DNA of 25,670 nt from CAYNLG01 sp964397995 (GTDB lineage Bacteria; Planctomycetota; Phycisphaerae; FEN-1346): positions 1-25,670 of the forward strand of contig CAYNLG010000056.1 of the NCBI GenBank assembly GCA_964397995.1, written 5' to 3'. The notes below the pieces were generated by a model that made no database searches, was not told where the DNA came from, and saw only the letters and a list, made by a program, of their open reading frames with translations. Shown here one piece after another: positions 17,660-24,255 of this stretch. The position numbers and the translations under genes were made by a program. Each line of letters opens with the position of its first letter. The first letter of the stretch is position 1.

Positions 17660-17859
17660 ACGAACCGTCTCCTTTTGCGCGGGCTCCGTCCGGGGCCGAT
17701 TGAGGACCGAATCGCGGAACATCATGCCCCCGCCGCGGCGTAAGTGCAAGCGCAAATGGCCGTGGATGGAGGTCCGCGGACAGAACCGGCGCCCGGCAGG
17801 CGCCGCCCTGCACCCTAACATATTTCGACAGGCGGCGGGCGCGCAGCGGCCAAAAGGAT
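17660..17859. other. divergent intergenic region with one perfect hairpin
   Basis: This is the left part of the 578-bp gap between the DUF1080 and PEP-CTERM genes. It holds no convincing gene. A hairpin CGGCGCC-CGGCA-GGCGCCG lies at 17787-17805. No clear promoter was found for the DUF1080 gene, although it must start transcription somewhere here. Confidence 0.5.
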
Positions 17860-17888
17860 TTGCTTTTGCCCGGTTCTTGGAGTATAGT
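17860..17888 (+). promoter_or_regulatory. promoter for the PEP-CTERM gene
   Basis: TTGCTT (17860-17865) and TATAGT (17883-17888) are 17 bp apart and sit in a locally AT-richer patch. The next start codon downstream is at 18238, which implies a leader of about 340-350 nt. Confidence 0.6.
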
Positions 17889-18237
17889 CTTTCTGGTCAT
17901 CCACTCAGGGGGAATGACTACGCAAGGTGGGGAAATAGCGGGGCTGGACTCCGCAGAGGGAGGCTGGCCCCTGTTCTGTGCAAATCAGGGGATTTCGCGC
18001 CGAAAGACGGAAGTCTGTGCCGCACGTCGGTCCGCGGTACGGACACGTTGCGGGCGGCGCTTCGGCTGCGGAAGCATGGGCGGGTCGGGCTGGTTCCCGT
18101 GAGGGGAGCGGGGCCGCTCTGGCGCCCAAGCTGACGTGGTGGCCCCGGGAAGCCGTTTGGCAGCCCGTGGCAGGCCCTTGGGGAGGTCCCGGGCCGAACG
18201 GCGTCCATGGCAACACGGGATAATGAGGAGACACGCG
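17889..18237 (+). promoter_or_regulatory. long structured 5' leader, possible regulatory RNA
   Basis: Several local hairpins follow one another: AAATC-AGGG-GATTT (17982-17995), AGAC-GGAA-GTCT with a GNRA tetraloop (18005-18016), and GTCCG-CGGTA-CGGAC (18030-18044) extended by CGT/ACG on the outside. A longer-range pairing joins 18141-18150 with 18187-18195, 9 bp with one bulged C. The ribosome binding site GAGGAG lies 7 nt before the ATG. No known riboswitch or ncRNA family is recognised. The leader has no strong coding signal. Confidence 0.4.
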
Positions 18238-18897
18238 ATGAAGAAGCTGCTTGTGGTGTTGGTGGGCCTCGCTATGGCGGCGCCCGCGATGGCCGATGAC
18301 GTACTGGCCCCTCCGTGGCAAGGCGAAGTGTCGACCACGCTGCAGTGGTGGGAGTTTGCAACAAATCTGGCGGACGACGTGCTCCCCGACGGCCCGGGCC
18401 CGCTGGTCGAGGACCCCTACACGCCGGGGTACCTGCCCAGCACCAAGATCACTCACATCGAACCCGACCCGGCAAACCCGACGTGGCTCTTCGAGGATCC
18501 CTTTGGGTCGCCCCGCACCGGCATCTGGCCGCTCTCGGGCACCATGGACGTGATCGTCGACAACCACAATCCGCCGAACGACAGGAAGCTGGTGTGGGTC
18601 CAGATCACGTGGCATGCCTCGAACATGCAGCACCCGGACACGCCGCACCTCGTCAACCTGCACCCGAGCGCGAGCTTCGGGCCGATCGTCGTGGACGAGA
18701 TCCTGTGGTGCAACGACTGGTACACGACCGTCTTCTACTGGGAGATCGAGCCGAACCCGGTGGACGAGATGTTCCGCATCCAGGGCGACATCATGGTCGA
18801 CCAGCTGGTCATCGACACGTGGTGCATGCCCGAGCCGGCCACGCTCGGCCTGATGGCGCTCGGCGGCCTTGGCCTCATCTTCCGCAAGCGCCGCTAA
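18238..18897 (+). CDS. PEP-CTERM sorting-domain secreted protein
   Basis: A 219-residue exported protein. Its signal peptide MKKLLVVLVGLAMAAPAMA ends at Ala19. The C-terminus has the full PEP-CTERM tripartite signal: the motif MPEPATLG (Pro198-Glu199-Pro200), a hydrophobic helix (LMALGGLGLIF) and the basic tail RKRR. In known systems an exosortase cleaves this signal and places the protein at the cell surface or in the extracellular matrix. No exosortase gene lies in this window. The mature part is rich in Trp, Pro and acidic residues and looks like a beta-rich domain of unknown function. The ATG at 18238 is supported by GAGGAG with a 7-nt spacer. The gene is a single-gene unit with its own promoter, long leader and intrinsic terminator. 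Confidence 0.9.
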   Translation: MKKLLVVLVGLAMAAPAMADDVLAPPWQGEVSTTLQWWEFATNLADDVLPDGPGPLVEDPYTPGYLPSTKITHIEPDPANPTWLFEDPFGSPRTGIWPLSGTMDVIVDNHNPPNDRKLVWVQITWHASNMQHPDTPHLVNLHPSASFGPIVVDEILWCNDWYTTVFYWEIEPNPVDEMFRIQGDIMVDQLVIDTWCMPEPATLGLMALGGLGLIFRKRR

Positions 18898-18935
18898 GCG
18901 GCCTGTAGCCGCCACTGCAATTCGGGAAGTCATCA

Positions 18936-18967
18936 ACGGGCGGCCCGCGCGGCCGCCCGTTCTTTTT
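18936..18967 (+). terminator. strong intrinsic terminator of the PEP-CTERM gene
   Basis: A perfect 10-bp stem, ACGGGCGGCC/GGCCGCCCGT (18936-18945 and 18951-18960), has the 5-nt loop CGCGC and is followed at once by TCTTTTT. It starts 38 bp after the stop codon. Confidence 0.9.
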
Positions 18968-18992
18968 GCGTTGCCGCAACCGCCGCGCTACG

Positions 18993-19847
18993 TCACGGCA
19001 TCCCTTCCTCCGCGATGACCAGCGCCCCGCACAGGGCCGTGTCCGCCCCCAGCCGCGACAGCCGCACCTCCGGCACCGGCACCAGCTTCAGCCGCGACGC
19101 CATCACCTCCCTGGCCGGCCCGAGCAGCCGCTCCCCCCGCCCCAGCGCCACGCCGCCCCCGAAGACGATCACCTCCGGCACCAGCAGCACCGCCAGGTTC
19201 CGCAGGCCCAGGCCCAGGTTGTGGGCCACCTCCGCCCAGCTCGCCTCGTCCAGGGCCTCCGGGGCGACGCCGTAGACGCGGCGAATGCCGTTGCCCGAGA
19301 CGAGCCCCTCCAGGCAGTCCGGGGCCCCGCACTCGCACGTCACGCGCTCCGGGTGGGCGCAGACGAACGGGACCGCCTGGTGCGACGGTTCCGGGTGGGC
19401 GTCGCCCGCACCGCGCACGGGCCGCCCGTCGACCAGCAGCCCGCCGCCCATCCCCGTGCTCAGCGTCAGGTAGAGCAGCCGGTAAGGTGTCTCGCCCGCG
19501 AGGCGGTACTCGCCCACGGCCGCCACGTTCGTATCGACGTCCATGTAACACGGGCATCCGTAGCGGGCCTCGAGCCGAGCCTTCAGGGGCACGTCGCGCC
19601 AGGCCGGCTGATGCAGCGGCGAAACGGTACCCGCGGCCCGGTCGAGCGGCGCCCCGATGGCGACGCCGAGGCCGGCCAGGGCCTCGCCGGCCGAGACCTC
19701 GGCAATCATCGCGTCGAGCCGGTCGAGGCCCTCCTCGAGCCCCTCCGGCGTCGGCGCCACCGTCCGGGCGCCCCCCTGGCCCCCGCCCGGCGATGCCGCC
19801 ACCGCCAGCTTCGTCCCGCCGATGTCCAGGCCCACGTAGACCGTCAC
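18993..19847 (-). CDS. ROK-family sugar kinase, glucokinase-like
   Basis: A 284-residue ROK protein of slightly short family length. It has the N-terminal phosphate-binding loop LDIGGTK (7-13), the catalytic Asp105 in VDTN, the second phosphate loop STGMGGG (130-136) and FGGGVALG near the C-terminus. The ROK zinc site is represented by His156 (PSH) and C171-x-C173-x4-C178. The usual G-E-x-G-H context of the histidine is changed to P-E-P-S-H. There is no N-terminal helix-turn-helix, so it is a kinase rather than a repressor. Members phosphorylate glucose or related hexoses with ATP; the substrate is not assignable. The GTG start at 19847 follows GGAAAGG and begins directly before VYVGLDIGGTK. 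It lies 46 bp after the YifB gene. Confidence 0.87.
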   Translation of the reverse strand: MTVYVGLDIGGTKLAVAASPGGGQGGARTVAPTPEGLEEGLDRLDAMIAEVSAGEALAGLGVAIGAPLDRAAGTVSPLHQPAWRDVPLKARLEARYGCPCYMDVDTNVAAVGEYRLAGETPYRLLYLTLSTGMGGGLLVDGRPVRGAGDAHPEPSHQAVPFVCAHPERVTCECGAPDCLEGLVSGNGIRRVYGVAPEALDEASWAEVAHNLGLGLRNLAVLLVPEVIVFGGGVALGRGERLLGPAREVMASRLKLVPVPEVRLSRLGADTALCGALVIAEEGMP

Positions 19848-19893
19848 AGTCCGCCTTTCCTGTGGAGCGCCCGACGCGACGGCGCGGGCCAGC

Positions 19894-21420
19894 CTACCGG
19901 CTCCGGTCCAGCCGCCGGTACTGGACCGCCTCCGAAACGTGGACCTCCCGGACCTCGGCGGCCCCCTCGACGTCGGCAATCGTCCGGGCGACGCGCAGCA
20001 CCTTGTCGTGGGCGCGGGCCGAGAGGCCCATCCCCTGCATCGCCTGTTTCAGCAGGGCCTCGCCCCCGGCGTCCAGCGCGCAGTGCCGCCGCACCTCCCG
20101 GTGCGACATCGTCGCGTTCGACCGCCGCGCGTCGCCGAACCGGGCCGCCTGCACCGCCCGCGCCGCCATCACCTGGTCCCGCATGGCCGCGCTCGTCGTC
20201 CCGTCATGCCGCCCCCGCAACTCGCGGTACGGCACACTCGGCACGTCCAGATGGATGTCGATCCGGTCGACCAGCGGCCCGCTGATCTTTCCCATGTACT
20301 GCTGGATCTGCCGGTCCGTGCAGTGGCACGCGTGCTTCGGGTCCGTCAGGTACCCGCACGGGCACGGGTTCAGCGCCGCCACCAGCATGATCCGCGCGGG
20401 GAAGGTGAGGCTGGCCTGGGCGCGGCTGATGGTGACGACGCCGTCCTCGAGCGGCTGGCGCAGGACCTCCAGCGTGTGCCGGTTGAACTCCGGGAGCTCG
20501 TCCAGGAAGAGGACGCCGTGGTGCGCCAGGCTCACCTCGCCGGGCGTCGGATACGTCCCGCCGCCGATCAGCCCGGCCTCGCTCGTGGTGTGGTGCGGCG
20601 AGCGGAACGGCCGCGTCGCCACCAGCGCCTCGCCCCGGCCCAGCAGGCCCACGCTCGAATAGATCCGCGTCGTCTCGAGCGACTCTTCCAGGTCCAGCAG
20701 CGGCAGAATCGTCGGCAGCCGCCGCGCCAGCATCGTCTTGCCCGACCCCGGCGGACCGATCATCAGGATGTTGTGCCCGCCGGCGGCCGCCAGCGTCAGG
20801 GCCCGCTTCGCGTGCTCCTGGCCGCGCACGTCCGCAAAGTCGACGGCGTCGCGCCGGGCGTCGGCGAAGAGCGCCTCCAGGTCCACCGCCGTCAACTCCA
20901 CCTCCAGATCCCCCGTCAGGAACCCGACCGCCTGGGCCAGCGCCGCCACCGGCACCACCTCCAGCTCCGACACCACCGCCGCCTCCGCCGCGTTCTCCGT
21001 CGGTACCAGCAGGCCCCGCAGCCCCTCCGCCCGGGCCGTCAGCGCCATCGACAGCGCCCCCTTCACCGGCCGCACCGACCCGTCCAGGGCCAGCTCGCCG
21101 ACGGCGGCATACTGCTTGAGGCGGTCCGAGAGCATCTGGCCGGTGGCCCCGAGCGTCGCCAGGGCAATCGGCAGGTCGAACGCCGGCCCTTCCTTGCGGA
21201 TATCGGCGGGGGCCAGGTTGACGGTGATCCGCGTGTCGATCGGCCACCGGTACCCGGAGTTCTTCAGGGCGGCCTCGACCCGGTCCTTCGACTCCTTGAC
21301 GGCCGCGTCCGGCAGGCCGACCATCAGCACCTTCGGCAGGCCGTCGCGGACGTCCACCTCGACGGTGGCCAGGTACCCGTCGATGCCGAAGACGCCGACC
21401 GAGAGGACCCGTCCGAGCAT
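19894..21420 (-). CDS. comM: YifB/ComM-family Mg-chelatase-like AAA+ ATPase
   Basis: A 508-residue protein of normal YifB/ComM length. An N-terminal Lon-protease-like ChlI domain (about 20-170, with LPKVLMVGLPDAAVKESKDR) precedes an AAA+ module. That module has Walker A GPPGSGKT (222-229), Walker B VLFLDE (303-308) and the family hallmark SPHHTTSEAGLIGGG near 274. NPCPCGYLTD at 351 and CHC at 365-367 add the conserved cysteines. A C-terminal Mg-chelatase-like helical domain closes the protein. ComM is a hexameric helicase that promotes branch migration during integration of transforming DNA. Many bacteria without known competence also carry it, so natural transformation should not be inferred from this gene alone. 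ATG at 21420 follows AAAGGGGG. Confidence 0.92.
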   Translation of the reverse strand: MLGRVLSVGVFGIDGYLATVEVDVRDGLPKVLMVGLPDAAVKESKDRVEAALKNSGYRWPIDTRITVNLAPADIRKEGPAFDLPIALATLGATGQMLSDRLKQYAAVGELALDGSVRPVKGALSMALTARAEGLRGLLVPTENAAEAAVVSELEVVPVAALAQAVGFLTGDLEVELTAVDLEALFADARRDAVDFADVRGQEHAKRALTLAAAGGHNILMIGPPGSGKTMLARRLPTILPLLDLEESLETTRIYSSVGLLGRGEALVATRPFRSPHHTTSEAGLIGGGTYPTPGEVSLAHHGVLFLDELPEFNRHTLEVLRQPLEDGVVTISRAQASLTFPARIMLVAALNPCPCGYLTDPKHACHCTDRQIQQYMGKISGPLVDRIDIHLDVPSVPYRELRGRHDGTTSAAMRDQVMAARAVQAARFGDARRSNATMSHREVRRHCALDAGGEALLKQAMQGMGLSARAHDKVLRVARTIADVEGAAEVREVHVSEAVQYRRLDRSR

Positions 21421-21594
21421 GCCGCCCCCTTTCCCCGCCGCGGGCCAATGTACATACGCGAAGCGAAACGACCGGGATGCTACCGCGCCCGCGCCGGAAA
21501 ACGCAACGGGAAACCGGGGGCGTGACAGGGGCGCGGCACACCGCGCGGGCGCGGGCATGCGCGGCAAATGGCCGGACACGCGAGACGGCGCGGC

Positions 21595-22914
21595 CTACTT
21601 CGGCGCCTTCACGAGCGCCGCCTCCGCCGCCTCACGCACCCCCTCGTGATCGTCCTTTACCGCGGCGCGCAGCACCTCCACCACCTCCGGCCCGCCCACC
21701 GACCCGTACGCCAAGCCCTGGCACGCCGCAATCCGGCGCGTCGGCTTCCCCGCCCGCGCCGCCGCCACCAGGTGGTGCACCCCGTCCGGCCCGAAGCCGC
21801 TCAGGGCGTAGGCGGCATACCGGCGGGGCGGGTCCTCGGGGCTGTCGAGCAACTTCACCAGCAGCGTCAGCACGCGTTCGTCGCCCTTGCCGGCGGCCGC
21901 CAGCGTCGACGCCGCCCGCGCCTGCTGCCACGGGTCCGTCTCGCCCTTCACGTACGCCAGGAGCGCCGGCACGGCCTCGCGGGCGTCCTCGCCGAGGCCC
22001 CCGAGCGTGCGGATGACGTACTGCGTCAGCACCGGGTCCGCCCCCTCCAGCAGCGCCGCCACCGGCCCCGCCGCCTTCGGCCCCATGGCCGCCAACGCGT
22101 CGACCTCGCGGCTGTCGCGCACGGCGTGGCCGATGCGGCTGTTGCGGATGCCCTCGCTCTCGATGCTCCCGTACGTGGCGGTGGTCTCCTTGGCGGCCGC
22201 GACCAGCCGCGCCACCAGCGGCTCCACCGCCACCTCCGCCGCCGCCTCCCCCATCCGCCCGAGCGCCGCCGTCGCCGCCTGCCGCACCGACCCGTCCTCG
22301 TGCGCCAGAAGCGGCACCAGCCGCGGCGCCGACGACGCGTCCGCCTTCCCCAGCGCCGCCACGGCCGCCCCCCGCACCCGCTGGAACGGGTCCTGGAGCG
22401 CCGCGACCAGCCCCGGCACCACCGGCCCGACCGTCCCGATGGCCGCCAGCGCCCGGGCCGCCTCTTCCCGGATGTCCACCGCCTCGTCCGCCAGGAGCTT
22501 GCCCAGCGGCTCGACCGCCGCCTCCGCCTCCGCCCCGATCCGCCCGAGGGCGCGGCACGCGTAGAGGCGGGCCCAGTAGTGCCGGTCGCCCAGGGTCTTG
22601 ACCAGAATCGGCACCGCCTCCGGCCCCACCTGCCCCAGCGCGTACATCGCCGACGTCCGCACGTCCCAGTACTCGTTCTTCAGGGCCTTGGCGAGTTGCG
22701 GCAACACCGGCACCACGTCCGGCGCCCGGTCCGCGAGCGCCCGCGCCGCCGCGATTCGCTCGTCCGCGCTCTTGGCATCGAGACGCTTCGCCAGGTCCTC
22801 CAGCGACGGGGCCGCCCCGGCCTCGGCGGCCGCAAACCCGGCCACGAGCCAAGCACTGGCGAGAACAGGAAGGAGCCCCAGGGACCACGGGCGGGCATGG
22901 CAGCGGACCGTCAT
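21595..22914 (-). CDS. secreted HEAT-repeat protein
   Basis: A 439-residue protein that is almost entirely HEAT/PBS-lyase-type helical repeats after an N-terminal signal segment (LPVLASAWLVAGFAAAEAGA). Typical units are WDVRTSAMYALGQVG, DIREEAARALAAIG and SVRQAATAALGRMG, at spacings near 37-40 residues. A non-repeat insertion near 245-275 (TATYGSIESEGIRNSRIG) interrupts the solenoid. HEAT solenoids mediate protein-protein contacts; no enzyme activity is implied and the partner is unknown. The ATG at 22914 follows GGAGG with a 5-nt spacer. It is transcribed away from the iron locus and lies 174 bp before the YifB gene. That gap shows no other feature. Confidence 0.88.
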   Translation of the reverse strand: MTVRCHARPWSLGLLPVLASAWLVAGFAAAEAGAAPSLEDLAKRLDAKSADERIAAARALADRAPDVVPVLPQLAKALKNEYWDVRTSAMYALGQVGPEAVPILVKTLGDRHYWARLYACRALGRIGAEAEAAVEPLGKLLADEAVDIREEAARALAAIGTVGPVVPGLVAALQDPFQRVRGAAVAALGKADASSAPRLVPLLAHEDGSVRQAATAALGRMGEAAAEVAVEPLVARLVAAAKETTATYGSIESEGIRNSRIGHAVRDSREVDALAAMGPKAAGPVAALLEGADPVLTQYVIRTLGGLGEDAREAVPALLAYVKGETDPWQQARAASTLAAAGKGDERVLTLLVKLLDSPEDPPRRYAAYALSGFGPDGVHHLVAAARAGKPTRRIAACQGLAYGSVGGPEVVEVLRAAVKDDHEGVREAAEAALVKAPK

Positions 22915-23064
22915 GGCAACCTCCGGAGCGCGGGACGTGTCTCCTCCGTTAACCGCGCGCGCCGCCCCCCGGTGTCGCAGGAAGCATCACCCCGGCGCGG
23001 CTGCGGCAAACCCGCTTGTACCAGGCCAAGGACCCAGGGATCACAAGAAAACGGGGATTCCGCC

Positions 23065-23093
23065 TTGACAAAGGCCCAAAGCGCGGGTAAAGT
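23065..23093 (+). promoter_or_regulatory. promoter of the iron regulator/uptake locus
   Basis: A perfect TTGACA (23065-23070) is followed after 17 bp by TAAAGT (23088-23093). The gene start is at 23144. The GTTTG-N6-CAAAC inverted repeat begins inside the -10. The rest of the 229-bp gap, upstream to 22915, shows nothing else recognisable. Confidence 0.7.
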
Positions 23094-23107
23094 TTGATCC
23101 ACCAAAC
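23092..23107 (+). promoter_or_regulatory. candidate DtxR-family operator, copy 1
   Basis: GTTTG-ATCCAC-CAAAC, an inverted repeat with 5-bp arms and a 6-bp spacer. It overlaps the end of the -10 hexamer and the likely transcription start, a position that fits repression. A second copy with identical arms and spacing lies before feoB (24208-24223). Both are followed by AA. Binding by the adjacent regulator is inference. Confidence 0.6.
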
Positions 23108-23143
23108 AATGGGCGGGAGCGCAGGCCCCCCCGAGGAGCCGAC

Positions 23144-23905
23144 GTGGACGAGACCCTGGACCTGACCCCACAATCCGAGGATTACCTGGAGGCCATCTTC
23201 CAGGCCATCGCCCAGGAGGGCATCGCCCGGGCCGGCGAAATCGGCCGCCGGGTCAGCGTCCACAAGTCGACCGTGACGGCCGCCCTCAAGGGGCTGGCCG
23301 AGAAGGGGCTGATCCACTATGCGCCGTACGAGCCGGTGACGCTGACGGCGGCCGGCCGCCGTGTCGCCGAGGAGGTCACCCGCCGCCACCTGGCCATCCG
23401 CCGCTTCCTGGTGGAGGTGCTCACGGTGGACCCGGATCAGGCCGACGCCAACGCCTGCCGCATGGAACACGCGATGGACCCGGAGGTGGCCGACCGGCTG
23501 CTCCGGTTCATGGAGTTCGTCGAACGGTGTCCGCGCGGGGGGGCGAAGTGGATCCGGGGGTTTCGGCACTTCTGCCAGGAGCGCGGCGGCGGCGAACACT
23601 GCGAGGCCTGTATCGAAACCTGCCTGACGGATTACCGGAACCGGCGGGCCGACACGCGCGAAGGAGAGGCGTCAGCCATGGCAACGCTCAACGAACTGCG
23701 GCCGGGCGAGAAGGCCCGAATCGCCCGCGTCGGAGGGTCAGGTGGGCTCGCCCGCCGCATTGCCGACATGGGCATGGTGCGCGGCACGGCGGTGGAGGTG
23801 CTCCGGATCGCCCCTTTGGGCGACCCGATCGAGGTGCGCGTCAAGGGCTACAGCCTCTCGCTGCGGAAGGCGGAGGCGGAGGCGATCCGTGTCGAACGAA
23901 CGTGA
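23144..23905 (+). CDS. DtxR/MntR-family metal-dependent regulator fused to a FeoA domain
   Basis: A 253-residue protein. Residues 10-65 form the winged helix (QSEDYLEAIFQAI, then VHKSTVTAALKGLAEKGLI). Residues 70-128 form the metal-binding dimerisation domain with C105-R-M-E108-H109. Known DtxR ligands Cys102, Glu105 and His106 align with C105, E108 and H109. Asp13, Glu16 and His82 align with MntR Asp8, Glu11 and His77. DtxR Glu83 and His98 become Arg86 and Ala101, so the DtxR ancillary site looks lost. A Cys-rich linker (129, 144, 153, 156, 160) leads to a complete FeoA SH3-like domain (about 181-253). The role is probably Fe(II)-responsive repression of the locus. GTG at 23144 is set by GAGGAG with a 5-nt spacer. 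The end overlaps the next gene by 17 bp. Confidence 0.9.
   Translation: MDETLDLTPQSEDYLEAIFQAIAQEGIARAGEIGRRVSVHKSTVTAALKGLAEKGLIHYAPYEPVTLTAAGRRVAEEVTRRHLAIRRFLVEVLTVDPDQADANACRMEHAMDPEVADRLLRFMEFVERCPRGGAKWIRGFRHFCQERGGGEHCEACIETCLTDYRNRRADTREGEASAMATLNELRPGEKARIARVGGSGGLARRIADMGMVRGTAVEVLRIAPLGDPIEVRVKGYSLSLRKAEAEAIRVERT
23661..23680 (+). promoter_or_regulatory. internal ribosome binding site and ATG in the fusion gene
   Basis: AAGGAGAGG begins at 23661, with 8 nt between it and an in-frame ATG at 23678-23680 (Met179 of the fusion). That ATG falls exactly at the start of the FeoA domain (MATLNELRPGEKARI). A free FeoA of about 75 residues could be made from it. This is a prediction from position and motif only. 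Confidence 0.5.
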
Positions 23906-24176
23906 CCCGGGCAAGGGCGCGGCCCCCCCGGCAATCGCCAACGGCCGGTGCCTGCCCCTGGCCCTACTCGCGCCCGGACGGCTGGCGCACATCGTGACCG
24001 CCCAAGGCGGCCGCGGGCTGACCCAGCGGCTGGCCGCCATGGGCATCGGGCCTGGCGTCCGGGTCACCCTCAAGCGGGGCGGCCCCCGAGGGCCCGTCAT
24101 CGTCGAGGTCAAGGGGACGCAGATTGCCTTGGGCCACGGCATGGCGCGGCGCGTGCTGGTAACGCCCGCGGACTAG
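23889..24176 (+). CDS. feoA: FeoA-type SH3-like protein
   Basis: A 95-residue protein. After a short variable N-terminus it shows the FeoA fold: LPLALLAPGRLAHIV, then RLAAMGIGPGVRVTL and VIVEVKGTQIALGHGMARRVLV. The MGI-P-G turn and the closing G-x-A-R-R-V strand are typical. FeoA is a small cytoplasmic protein needed with FeoB for Fe(II) import; its exact action is unsettled. The start is GTG at 23889, with GGAGG 6 nt upstream. It lies inside the last codons of the upstream fusion in another frame, so translation is probably coupled. The locus therefore holds two FeoA domains, one fused and one free. FeoB starts 79 bp downstream. Confidence 0.87.
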   Translation: MSNERDPGKGAAPPAIANGRCLPLALLAPGRLAHIVTAQGGRGLTQRLAAMGIGPGVRVTLKRGGPRGPVIVEVKGTQIALGHGMARRVLVTPAD

Positions 24177-24190
24177 GCCACGCTCGGCTC

Positions 24191-24198
24191 TTTTTTTT
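24191..24198 (+). other. T8 tract between feoA and feoB
   Basis: Eight Ts stand out in this GC-rich region. The sequence before them forms only a poor stem (a bulged AGGCC against GGCT), so it is weak as an intrinsic terminator. It may partly end the regulator/feoA transcript or act as an AT-rich promoter element for feoB. Confidence 0.3.
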
Positions 24199-24207
24199 GG
24201 ACACGGG

Positions 24208-24223
24208 GTTTGACGCCTCAAAC
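24208..24223 (+). promoter_or_regulatory. candidate DtxR-family operator, copy 2, before feoB
   Basis: GTTTG-ACGCCT-CAAAC repeats the arms, spacing and trailing AA of the box at 23092-23107. It lies 32 bp before the feoB start codon. No clear promoter hexamers were found beside it, so either feoB has a non-canonical promoter or the box acts on read-through transcription. Confidence 0.55.
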
Positions 24224-24255
24224 AAAACGCCCTTGGCGAAACGGGAGACACACAG

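Noticed and set aside
17889..18237. The PEP-CTERM leader as 6S RNA, RNase P RNA or tmRNA
   Set aside because: None of the conserved cores I know for these RNAs is present, so only an unnamed structured leader is reported.
19848..19979. A longer N-terminus for the ROK kinase
   Set aside because: The extra residues are Arg/Ser-rich and overlap the upstream YifB gene. GTG at 19847 has a good ribosome binding site directly before the phosphate loop.
21421..21579. A longer N-terminus for the YifB/ComM protein
   Set aside because: The family starts at MLGRVLSVGV-type sequence, and the extension looks non-coding.
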